The notes below the pieces were generated by a model. It did no database searches. It saw only the letters and a program-made list of their open reading frames with translations, and was not told where the DNA came from. Positions 17,320 to 27,500 of a DNA stretch of 64,000 bases are shown here, piece after piece; the stretch's first letter is position 1; every line of letters begins with the position of its first letter. The stretch spans positions 558,001-622,000 of the forward strand of contig JBKBLN010000002.1 of assembly GCA_046296415.1 (NCBI GenBank), given 5' to 3'. The DNA is from CAYNRA01 sp046296415. Its GTDB lineage: Bacteria; Bacteroidota; Bacteroidia; Cytophagales; Spirosomataceae. Both the position numbers and the translations under genes were made by a program.

Positions 17320-17984
17320 TATGAACGGCGAAGTGACTTTAATTCGCGTAAGGTTTGCCTTGGATCGGTTGAAGAAAATACAAACGATCCTGCTACCAGG
17401 ACATCTGCCCCAGCTTGTACCAAGCGAGCGCCTGTCGAGAGGTTGACACCGCCATCCACCTCAATTAGTGTATTCAATCCTTTTTCGTCAATCATTTGGC
17501 GCAACCGTAGCACTTTATCCACGGTATTTTCTATAAATTTCTGACCTCCGAATCCAGGATTAACTGACATCAATAAAACCATATCCAAATCAGGCAATAT
17601 TGCGTCTAAAACAGTCAAGGAGGTTCCCGGATTTAATACGACGCCTGCTTTGGCTCCTGTTTCTTTGATTTGACCAATGGTGCGATGTACATGCGTACAC
17701 GCCTCAAAATGTACAGTAATCCATTCTGCTCCCGCCTTTCGAAAATCTTGGATGTATTTTTCAGGTTGAACGATCATCAAATGTACATCCAGAGGTTTTT
17801 GGGCATGTCGAGCAATGGCCTCTGTGACGGGTAATCCGTACGAAATATTGGGGACAAATACGCCATCCATGATATCGATATGAAGCCAATCTGCGGCTGA
17901 GTCATTCATTAATTCAACATCGCGTTGAAGATTGGCAAAATCAGCTGCCAACATAGATGGAGCAATGAGGGGAGAAACAGACAT
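17319..17984 (-). CDS. rpe: Ribulose-phosphate 3-epimerase
   Basis: A 222-residue TIM barrel that interconverts ribulose 5-phosphate and xylulose 5-phosphate in the pentose phosphate pathway. The start is ATG 17984 (MSVSPLIAPSMLAADF); a longer frame upstream would run through the promoter. Metal ligands lie in WLHIDIMDGVFVPN, with LDVHLMI, VLLMSVNPGFGGQ and EVDGGVN as the other family motifs. Length is normal. Its promoter directly follows the terminator of the T9SS operon. Confidence 0.95.
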   Translation of the reverse strand: MSVSPLIAPSMLAADFANLQRDVELMNDSAADWLHIDIMDGVFVPNISYGLPVTEAIARHAQKPLDVHLMIVQPEKYIQDFRKAGAEWITVHFEACTHVHRTIGQIKETGAKAGVVLNPGTSLTVLDAILPDLDMVLLMSVNPGFGGQKFIENTVDKVLRLRQMIDEKGLNTLIEVDGGVNLSTGARLVQAGADVLVAGSFVFSSTDPRQTLRELKSLRRS

Positions 17985-18003
17985 GAAGTGTTGGATTTTT
18001 GTA

Positions 18004-18036
18004 CAAAAGTAGAAAAGATTCCAAGGTCTACCAAAA
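18004..18036 (-). promoter_or_regulatory. Promoter of rpe
   Basis: On the minus strand TACTTTTG (18004-18011) matches TAnnTTTG, with TTTTG (18032-18036) 20 bases upstream. The -33 element sits immediately after the T-run of the upstream operon's terminator. Confidence 0.65.
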
Positions 18037-18038
18037 TC

Positions 18039-18070
18039 AAAAAAGGTCAGGGAAGTTTCATTCCCTGACC
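18039..18070 (-). terminator. Terminator of the T9SS surface operon
   Basis: Perfect 10-base stem GGTCAGGGAA (18045-18054) / TTCCCTGACC (18061-18070), loop of six, followed on the minus strand by six T (18039-18044). It lies 22 bases after the porE-like stop codon. Confidence 0.92.
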
Positions 18071-18079
18071 CATCCAGCA

Positions 18080-18101
18080 AAACAAGTATTTTTACTTGTT
18101 T
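18080..18101 (-). repeat. Hairpin overlapping the stop codon of the porE-like gene
   Basis: AAACAAGTA (18080-18088) / TACTTGTTT (18093-18101) form a 9-base stem with a 4-base loop that includes part of the stop codon at 18092-18094. It comes just before the main terminator and may protect the 3' end or give a second termination point. Confidence 0.6.
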
Positions 18102-20494
18102 ATTCCTTTGATGTATATTTCGGTTCGGCGGTTTTTAGCATGATCGGTTTCAGAACAGCTGACTCCATCGGTGCAACCATTCACAGGTTTGCTTTCGCCA
18201 TACCCTTGGAAAGTAACCCGATTTCGACTAATACCTCGTTTAAACAGATATTCAGCCGATACCAACGCCCGATTGTCCGATAGGGTTTGATTGAACTCAG
18301 TGGAGCTACGGCTGTCGGTATGAGCACTTAATTCAACTTCCATATCCGGATAATCCCGCATAATTTTTAGAAGTTTGTCTAATTCCGCTATTCCAGCCTT
18401 TTTTAAGACGTACTTTCCATAATCGAAGTACAAATTATCAATTGTCAATATATCTCCAGGAGAGAACATCGGAATATTGGTTTCTTGAGGCGGATTTGCA
18501 CAACTAACTTTGGCAATCGAGATATTTCGAGCGGCCATATTAGCTACTTTTGCCTCCAATTCATAGGCACATCCTTCCACAGCATCAAAACGATAGAAAC
18601 CATTGGCGTCGGTTACGATGGTCGAAACAGAGCCATCACACAAATTTTTAACAGAAACAGTGACATTGGCAATGCCTTTACCTCCAGTTTGGGCTAAAAT
18701 TTGACCAGAAATAGGACATGTTTTGGTATTCAGTTTGCCGGCAGGCCCATTTCCTGCGATATCAGCAGGCTTATCAGGACTCATAGGTATTTCGATCCGA
18801 GTAACTTCGATGTCACATCCAGCTGTATTGATTTCGGCTTTGGCATTTTGGTATCCCGCTAGGGTGGCATTAAAGGTAATCACCACATCCTTCGCTAAAT
18901 TATCCAAGGTCAAAGTACCATCTGGACCTGTAACCGCGGAAACTCGATTTCCTTTCGCATCTGTGTAACTGATTTGCGCATTGGGGAGTGGATTTTTCGT
19001 ATTCGCATCAAATACCGCTAACAAAAACGTGCAACCATCTACGATTTCACAAGTCCGATCGAACGAATAAATATCATCGTCATCCCCACCTCGTTTCCGA
19101 TTGGATGAAAAATATCCTTTTTTACGCTCCCCATCGGTAATAAATCCAAAATCATCCTTGGCTGAGTTGATGGGAGCCCCAAGATTGGTGACAGTCCCTC
19201 CTACTTGTTGGCCTTTCATTTTTACCACAAACACATCTAAATCGCCTAAACCGGGATGACCATTCGAAGAAAAATATAGATTACCTACCTCATCAAGAAA
19301 CGGGAACATCTCATTTCCTTCGGTATTTACCTCAGGTCCTAGATTGAGCGGTGCAGACCAATTCAGACCATCGTAAGTGGAAAGATACAAATCGGTACCC
19401 CCAAAACCACCGGGCATATCCGAGGCAAAAATCAAGAAAGTTTCATCTGCCGACAACGTAGGATGACCGGTAGAATATTCGTCTGAGTTAAAAGGAAGTT
19501 CGGTGATTTTTCCAAAGCTCCCTGATTTGGAGGATTCACCGAGATATAATTTTAGTTTGTTGATACCATCCGAACTTTTCCGGTATTTTCCATTAAGAAA
19601 GTTATTACGGGTAAAAATAACTTTGGAACCGTCTTTAAAAAAAGCGGCTGGGCCTTCGTGATACTTAGAATTTAGACCACCCAGTTGATCAACCGGAACA
19701 GATCCTTTATCTCCATACGATGGGCCTTTACCTACATTTCCCCCACCAAAAACCCCGATTGTTTTGGAATCATTGGGAGATTCGGCAGTATATTGATCCC
19801 GTCCGGCAAAAGCGACGGAGGAGCTAGTTGATTTAACCGAGGTACTTCCGCTACCCAAACTGGCGGTCTGTCCATCTCCTACAGCAGTGAGGTTATCCAA
19901 GTGATACAAATCCAAAAATGGAGAGCCATTCCATGCGAACACACGTCGAACAGCCGTTCCAACTTGTCGATTTGAAACAAACACCAATCCTTCTTTATAG
20001 TAGGCCGGACTAAAGTCGGATGCAGTGGTATTGATAGCCAAGTATTTAACTTGATAACAAGGGGCATTTTTCGAAATTACGTCAACGTTATTGTACAGTT
20101 TAACAAATCCTTGGGCCGGTGCGGCAGCAGGTCCTGTTGCGGTTTGAGCGTAATTTTGATAGTATTGCTGCGCTTCTTTGTATTTTCCATTGGCAGCTAA
20201 TACTTGGGCATATCGTAAAATTAACGTCCCATTGGATGACTGCGATCCGATAATCTCACGCAAGTAACGTTCCGCGTTGGCGTAGTCCTTTACTTTAAAA
20301 TAGGCATCCGCTAAATTAATTTTTGCAGGGGTGGCTTGGTCGGCAGGCACGTTTTTGGCCAAGGCTTTTTCGTACGCCTCGATCGCCTTGGTATAGGCTA
20401 GGCTTTGGTAGTACTTTTCAGCAACCTTGAGTAAAGATTCTTGCGCCACTAAGAGGTGGGGAAGAAAAAAAAGAAAGAATATACATTTCTTCAT
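18092..20494 (-). CDS. PorE-like multidomain OmpA family protein (TPR, beta-propeller, CRD, OmpA)
   Basis: An 800-residue exported protein. After the signal peptide (to about residue 17) come TPR repeats (about 20-140; YYQSLAYTKAIEAYEKALAK), a WD40/PD40-like propeller (about 150-460; HPTLSADETFLIFASDMPGG, FPFLDEVGNLYFSSNGH), one or two carboxypeptidase-regulatory-like folds (about 490-660), and a C-terminal OmpA peptidoglycan-binding domain (about 680-800; LYFDYGKYVLKKAGIAELD, HTDSRSSTEFNQTLSDNRA). This order is that of PorE of the type IX secretion system, which anchors the machinery to peptidoglycan. It is the last gene of an operon with an SprF/PorP protein and a giant adhesin, so it may be a paralogue dedicated to that substrate. 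Confidence 0.85.
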   Translation of the reverse strand: MKKCIFFLFFLPHLLVAQESLLKVAEKYYQSLAYTKAIEAYEKALAKNVPADQATPAKINLADAYFKVKDYANAERYLREIIGSQSSNGTLILRYAQVLAANGKYKEAQQYYQNYAQTATGPAAAPAQGFVKLYNNVDVISKNAPCYQVKYLAINTTASDFSPAYYKEGLVFVSNRQVGTAVRRVFAWNGSPFLDLYHLDNLTAVGDGQTASLGSGSTSVKSTSSSVAFAGRDQYTAESPNDSKTIGVFGGGNVGKGPSYGDKGSVPVDQLGGLNSKYHEGPAAFFKDGSKVIFTRNNFLNGKYRKSSDGINKLKLYLGESSKSGSFGKITELPFNSDEYSTGHPTLSADETFLIFASDMPGGFGGTDLYLSTYDGLNWSAPLNLGPEVNTEGNEMFPFLDEVGNLYFSSNGHPGLGDLDVFVVKMKGQQVGGTVTNLGAPINSAKDDFGFITDGERKKGYFSSNRKRGGDDDDIYSFDRTCEIVDGCTFLLAVFDANTKNPLPNAQISYTDAKGNRVSAVTGPDGTLTLDNLAKDVVITFNATLAGYQNAKAEINTAGCDIEVTRIEIPMSPDKPADIAGNGPAGKLNTKTCPISGQILAQTGGKGIANVTVSVKNLCDGSVSTIVTDANGFYRFDAVEGCAYELEAKVANMAARNISIAKVSCANPPQETNIPMFSPGDILTIDNLYFDYGKYVLKKAGIAELDKLLKIMRDYPDMEVELSAHTDSRSSTEFNQTLSDNRALVSAEYLFKRGISRNRVTFQGYGESKPVNGCTDGVSCSETDHAKNRRTEIYIKGINK

Positions 20495-20537
20495 AAGCTA
20501 GAGCGATTGAGTAGGTAGAACCTAGCCAAAATTGACA

Positions 20538-21518
20538 TTAAAAATAACGAGGGGACAAGACTTTATTTTTGCTAAATCCAAATTCGTATCGGAGCAAACC
20601 TTCATGTGTGGGAGTTCCCATGAAAGCTCGATTTCCATTTATTTTGGTCATGTTCACATCGTAAGCATACCCTATACGAAGTTGTGGTGTCAATTGAAGT
20701 TCCAACATACCCACAACAGCGTCCATTACATTGGAACCTGACAACGTAGGTTGTGATTTACGTCCCGAAATCCCAAACGAAAAGGTGTCGCGAATCCAAA
20801 AATTAACATTTCCATCAAAACCTAGAGGTGCTCCATCGGTATACCGAACCAGCATCGAGGGTTTCACTTTAAACCCTCCCTTCCCGACAACAAATCCCAT
20901 CATAGCATAATAGTGTCGGCGCGTTCGAATATCACTGCTTGATTCAGTCGTACTGAAGGCATTTAACTTTTGCTCGATGATTTGGGGCACTGAAACTCCA
21001 AAATAACTTCGATCACCCGAAATATACAAGCCACCACCCACATTTGGATACAATCGATTAATATCGTTGGAAGCATCAAAGACAGGGTCTAATCCTCCAT
21101 TGGCGACGTTAGACAATCTCCAGTTAATACTAGTAACCGAGGGTTGAACTCCTAAAGACAAGGTAGACTTCTCTCCTAGTCTTACTTTGTATGAGTAAAC
21201 AACCGAAATACCTGTATTTTTAGCATGCCCAATTGCATCATTGAAAGCCACAAGTCCGAGACCCATCTTTTCATTTTTTAACGGAGAATCGATAGTCAGA
21301 GAATACGTAGTTGGCGAACCTGGAACGCCAATCCACTGGTACCGACCCATGGCAGATAAGCTCAACACATCTCGATTCCCAGCATAGGCAGGATTAATCG
21401 CCAATGTATTAAACATATACTGCGAATACAAAACCTCCTGTTGTGCATGAGCTGTTACAGCCAAGTACAGCATCAAAAACGTGAACAGGGTTGGGAATCG
21501 AAGTCGAAGGTTTTTCAT
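20538..21518 (-). CDS. PorP/SprF family type IX secretion outer-membrane protein
   Basis: A 326-residue outer-membrane barrel. I start it at ATG 21518, where the signal peptide begins (MKNLRLRFPTLFTFLMLYL). The mature start QQEVLYSQYMFNTLAINPAYAGNRD is the classical PorP/SprF signature. SprF in Flavobacterium is needed for secretion and surface attachment of the SprB adhesin, whose type B C-terminal domain requires a matching SprF-like partner. Here the gene lies directly between a giant type B adhesin (66 bases upstream) and the porE-like gene (43 bases downstream), which fits a dedicated secretion partner. Confidence 0.93.
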   Translation of the reverse strand: MKNLRLRFPTLFTFLMLYLAVTAHAQQEVLYSQYMFNTLAINPAYAGNRDVLSLSAMGRYQWIGVPGSPTTYSLTIDSPLKNEKMGLGLVAFNDAIGHAKNTGISVVYSYKVRLGEKSTLSLGVQPSVTSINWRLSNVANGGLDPVFDASNDINRLYPNVGGGLYISGDRSYFGVSVPQIIEQKLNAFSTTESSSDIRTRRHYYAMMGFVVGKGGFKVKPSMLVRYTDGAPLGFDGNVNFWIRDTFSFGISGRKSQPTLSGSNVMDAVVGMLELQLTPQLRIGYAYDVNMTKINGNRAFMGTPTHEGLLRYEFGFSKNKVLSPRYF

Positions 21519-21543
21519 AATCAATAATCTAAATTTCTTCTGA

Positions 21544-21573
21544 GGGTAGGAGAACGGAAACATCCTCCTACCC
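21544..21573 (-). repeat. Intercistronic hairpin between adhesin and sprF/porP
   Basis: GGGTAGGAG (21544-21552) / CTCCTACCC (21565-21573), a perfect 9-base GC-rich stem with a 12-base loop and no T-run. It may stabilise the 3' end of the adhesin message or lower read-through into the partner gene. Confidence 0.6.
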
Positions 21574-21583
21574 TACTTACTAT

Positions 21584-24500
21584 TTATCTGGCAATCGTGA
21601 TGAAGTTGTACCGAATCTCCCCGTTCAACTTATTTGAAGTTCTACTCTCTATGCTGTAGAAATACGTTCCATCGGGCACTCCTGCCTGGGAAGCATAAAT
21701 TCCTCTGTTGGCAACTCCATTCCAACCTCGGGTTGGGTCTGGGAAATCACGACGGTAATTATCCGTTTCATAAACCAATTGACCCCACCGATTATAGATT
21801 CGAACCTCAAGATTATCCTCCACGGTGATACCGGTAATAATCAACTCATCGTTGATGGTATCTCCGTTTGGCGACATGGCATCCGACACGATGACGATGC
21901 CACCCAAGTCTTGATCCAGCCCTGGTATTTCAACAGGTGTGGCCAAGTTGTTATTCCCCGGGTTATTATCTCCATCCGGATCGGGATTTAGGCCTGGTGT
22001 CGAAATATCATTGTAATTGACAGCGCCTATTCGGCTAGTGCCTGTTACGATATTACGATAAATCTTGGCCTCCTCCTCTAGATTCCGAACCCGAAGAATG
22101 AACTGTAGGGTATCGGAAGCTCCAGCCGCCAATGAACTACTATCTGCGATCAATAATTGTGTTACGGTGGTTCCATTATATGCTGAATTAACCCGCAGCG
22201 TACTACCAGACCGTACCACTGGCCTTACGAATATGGAGAAATTACTTGCACGCTCAAAGGTGGTCACGAGGTTATCCACTAATTGGATATTGTTCATGGT
22301 CGCTGTTCCATAATTTTTGACCACAATCCGGTACCGAACATTAAACGAACCATCTACATTTCGAACCGTATCTGCCACGCCTTCCTTGGCAATTCCCAAG
22401 AGAGTTTCAAAGGTTGGAAGTGGAGCAATCAGTTGAATCTTAGTAGGTTCATTGTTGTTCCGAGGATTACCGTCAGAATCGGGGTCTGGATTCGTACCTG
22501 ACTGCGACGCATCATCAATAGAGGTTGTACCTACCCGGCCCGATGCAAGAGCTTGGTTGGAGAAATCTGTTTCATTGAAACTGCCACGATCAACAAAAAC
22601 GGTAAGATCAATGGTTCGAGAAGTCCCTACTGGAAGCGTACTAGTGGAATCAACCAAAAGATTAATTAACTCGCCTCGTCCTGTAAATAAAGGATTAACG
22701 GTCAATCCAGCCTGTGCGCTCACCTGAACCGAATCGATCAAAACACTATCTCCAAATACCTCTGCTAAGTTATCTTGAACTTGGACTCGCGTGATTGGAC
22801 TCGATCCATAGTTCCGTACGACGAAACGGAATTGAATTTTAAATCGCTTATTCGTGCTATCAGTTGCCTCAAATCCGAGTAATGCCTTGGCAATACCGAT
22901 GGACGCGGCAGGACTTGGACGTAAATTAATGATGGTCGGAAGATTACCAGGGGCTATTGGATCTGTCCCATTATTGGAAATATCACGAACCGGATTGGTC
23001 GAATTCGTAACACCATTTACGACCACTTGATTGATAAATGGACCTGTGGCTCCATTCGGTACCAATCGTACTCGCCAGATTAATGTATCGGTCACGCCTG
23101 GTGCTAGCGTGCTAGTTGGCAATAATAAGCACCGATTGGCTACTCCGTTGAAAGTGGTATCTACCCGAAGGCCACTTCCTGAATTGACCACAGGGCTTCC
23201 AAAAATTGTGGCTACCGCGGGAGCTTGGAACGTGTTGGAAAGCGTATCGCATAGGGTAATTCCAGTTACCGTTTGGGTACCGCAATTTCTCAGGATCGCC
23301 CGATAAGTTATAAGAAATACTCCCCCATTTTGGCGTAACGTATCAGCTGAAAGGGCTAAACCCAAACAACCCGCTAGATTACTACCTGGAGGTAGAATAG
23401 TCAATGGGGTTCGATTATCACCGGGTGCATCCGGATTGAAACCATTATTAGATAAGTCACGAACCGTTTGGTCCAGACCATTATCGCCCCGACCTGTTCC
23501 TGTAGCGACCACTTGGGAAGTAAAGGAAGTCGCGGTTCCAGGACAAACCCGAACAGTATATCGAACCGTATCTGTTTTTCCAGGTACCAACGTACTGGTT
23601 GGAAGAGTTAACCGAGTATCTGTTGTACCATTGAAGGCTGGATTCAAAATAATCGAACTATTACGTCCCAATACAGGAGTACCGACTAAATTAAACGAAG
23701 TTGCCGAAGCAAAGGCTCGACTTAACGTATCATTTAGAACTACATTGGAAAGATTGACGGTACCCGAATTTTTAACTAATGCTTGGTAGCGTACATTCAA
23801 ACAATCTCCGACACGAACGGTATCTAAAATGGCCAATGCGGCTCCAATACTGACACGCGTACAATTACAAGTGGTGGCCACCGTAGCAAAATTATTACTT
23901 TGGATAGGATCGGTGAATTGATTTGAAGAAACCTTTACATCGTTATTCACTGTTCCACTCGCTTGGAATTTCGCAATATAGGTAAACTCCCGGGTTTGAC
24001 TCACCCGAATACTGTCGATCACCGTGGTAAGACTATCTCCACTGCGAGTTAAACCATCACTTCCCGAGATGATCTGGAGTCCGGCCGGAAGCAGATTCAC
24101 CACGTTCACTTGTCTGGCCACACTTGGACCATTATTTAGCACCCTGATCGTGTACAATACACTATCCCCTGGAGTTGGATTGGGCTTACTGGCCAAAATG
24201 CTCACTTGAATATCTGCCTGAGGTGTACCTGGTGTCGTAGGATTTGTCGTACCACATTGGTCAATCGCAACAATCACACGCGCCCCTGCACTTGAGCAAC
24301 CTGCACCTGTTGTCTCAAAGACAAAGTAGGTTCCGGCACCCACAGATCCTGGGTTGGCAACAGCAGGGGAATCGAAACTAGAACTAGATCTAAACACAAA
24401 TCGTCCACCTGCCGAGGAAGGTTGAGAGGTCACGGCTGTTGTTAAGTCAACAGTTGTGAATGGACAGGTATTCACCAAATTACGAACCACCGGCGTAGCC

Positions 24501-27500
24501 AAGGCAGTTCCAGAAACAGCTATAGTGATTTGATTCGAACGAGGACTTTCACACGTAGATCCTTTACAAACTGCAGAATAAGTAGTTTGGGCAGTTGGGG
24601 ATACCTGAATGCTTGTTCCGACTTGGCCTGTCGACCAAACCACACGACCCGCACATCCTGTAGCAGTAAGTGTCGCGGAGCCACCCAAACAAATCAATGT
24701 ATTGGTACAAGAAATGGTGGGAGGCGCAGGGACTCCGATCGAAATGGTAGCTGGCCCTGATGGATCACTAACACATGAGCCTATGGAACATGTAGCGGTC
24801 AAAATCAAGGTATTGGTCGGATTTACCGAAATAGTAGCACCCGTGGCGCCCGTTGACCACCGAACCAAGCCTTCGCAACCTGTTGCTGTAACCCGTGCCG
24901 TATCTCCTGCACAGATGGTTGCCGTGACACAATCCAACTTAGGTGGAGCTGGTTTTTGAACTACATTAATTGTGATCGCATTGGATGGCGCACTTACACA
25001 TGCATTGCTGACACGGCAAACCGCGGTGTAGGTCGTTGTGGTTGCAGGAGAAACCGAAATCGTTGACGTGGTCAAGCCATTGGACCAAACCAAACTTCCT
25101 GAGCAACCCGTAGCAGTCAATGTTACCTGGGAACCTGCACATACTGCTGTACCAGAGGATGTGATCACCGGAGGAGTCGCTGTACCTGTAGTTATAGCAA
25201 TGGCATTCGATGCGCCCGATACACAAGTACCCTGCGTACATGTGGCAGTATAAGTAGTGGGTGTTGACACCAAAGCAGTCATGACAGATCCCGTTTGGCC
25301 ATTAGACCACCGGATGGTTCCTCCAACACAACCCGTTGCAGTGAATCGAACTGAGTCGGGGCCACAAATGGTCAATTTATTAGCAGAAATGACAGGTGCT
25401 GTAATCGGTGACACAGTAATCGTTTGATTTCCTGTTGAACGACAACCATTGACCACACAGGTCACCGAATAGGTGGTTGTGGCTGTTGGTGTTACTTGGA
25501 TTGAACTCGTGGTGGCACCGGTACTCCATAGGATGGAACCAGAGCAGTTAGCCGCCGTCAAGGTGATGGACTCTCCTCCACAACTTGTTGTCTTGGAAGC
25601 AGTAATCGTTGGTACCTGACTTGCACTTGAGACCGTTACCGTTTGACTTGCGGTGGCAGAGCAACCTTCAATCGTACATGTTGCAGTATAGGTGGTTGTT
25701 ACCGCCGGATTTACTTGGATACTGACAGTTAATGCACCAGAATTCCACCGTATTGTTCCGGCACAATCGGCCACTGTCAACCGAACAGAATCCCCAGCAC
25801 AAATTGTTGCCTTAGACGCGATAATGCGAGGCTTGGGAGTTAAAACAGTAATTGTAGCAGGTGTAGAGGCTGGACTGGTACATCCATTTACTGTACAAGT
25901 AGCCGTGTAAATAGTGGTTTCCGTTGGATTGACTACCATGATTGGTCCGGTAGCTCCTGTTGACCAACGTACCGTTCCCGCACAATTATGAGCCGTAAAT
26001 ATCAAAGTATCTCCGGAACAAATTCGCTCAGCTCCACACGTGACGATAGGTGCTGAAGGTAGAGGTGTCACGTTAATCGTTTGAGTTGACGATGCCGTAC
26101 AACCATTCACGGTACACGTGGCAGTATACGTCGTGGTAGAAGTAGGAGAAACAGTAATTGATGCTGTGGTAGCACCGGTACTCCATGAAATCGTTCCAGT
26201 ACATGCCGAAGAGGTGAGCGTAACGGATTCCCCGGTACAAATTGCATTTTTACTTGCTGTTACGACAGGTGGAGTAACTGCTGGGGCTACAGTAACCGTT
26301 ACCGTAGATTGAGCACGGCAATTTTGTCCGCTAGAACAAGTAACGGTGTAAGTGGTTGTGGATGTAGGTGAAACCGAAATCGTTGCGGTGGTAGCTCCGG
26401 TACTCCAAGCCAATGTGCCCGTACATCCGGAAGCCGTTAAGGTAGTCGATTGCCCTGCACAAATCGTCGCGGGCGCTGCTGTGGCTTGAACCGTCAATGA
26501 AACCGGGGTAATGGTTATACCAGCAGAATTTGGACTCACACATCCATTCACGGTACAAGTTGCTGTGTAGGAGGTGGCAGTCGTTGGAGCTACGCGTATC
26601 GAGTTGGCCGTCGCACCATTTGACCATCTGACTGTTCCCAAACAGTTTGTTGCGGTCAAGGTGGCGGAATCTCCTAGACATATAGTGGTCGCACTTGCTT
26701 GTATTGCAGGTGCGGCGGGTGGCGGTGTGACCTGAATTTGCTGAGAAGCGGTACCAGTACATCCATTGGAAGTACAAGTAGCGGTATAGGTGGTAGTAGT
26801 CGTTGGAGAAACCGTGATGGATGTCGTGGTGGCTCCTGTACTCCATGCAATTGTACCCGAACACCCAGCGGCTGTTAAAGTAGCCGATTGACCTGCGCAA
26901 ACACTACTCACCGTCGAGGTAATCGTAATGGTTGGCCGTGGCTGAACCTGAATGGTTAAGGGTGTAGAAGCCTGACTAGTACAAACTCCTGTCTGACAAG
27001 TAGCCGTATATTGGGTGGTGGCGGATGGAGTCACGGTGATGGATGCTCCTGTAGCTCCCGTAGACCACGTAACCGTTCCAGTACAAGCCGTGGCAGTTAA
27101 CGTGACAGCATCTCCAACACAAATCGTGGAGCGATTCGCCGAGATGGTAGGCGCGTTGGGGCGTGTGCCAGGGGTAATAGTCAACTGATTGGAAGGTCCA
27201 GAGGTACAAGTAGCCACTTTACAAACTGCCGAATACGTCGTAGCGACCGTTGGGTTCACTTCAATGGAGGACCCCAATGCTCCATTCGACCATTGTACCA
27301 CACCACTACAGCCTGTCGCGGTTAAAGTAACCAATTCCGGGCCACAAGTTGACGTCTTGGATGCTTGGATAAAAGGAGGTAATGGATTGCTCACCACTAC
27401 GGTAATCGAATTCGAGGTTGGACCTTGACAAGTAGGACTTACCCGACAAAACGCCGTATACGTCGATGTGGCCGTTGGGGTAACGGTAATGGATGCACCA

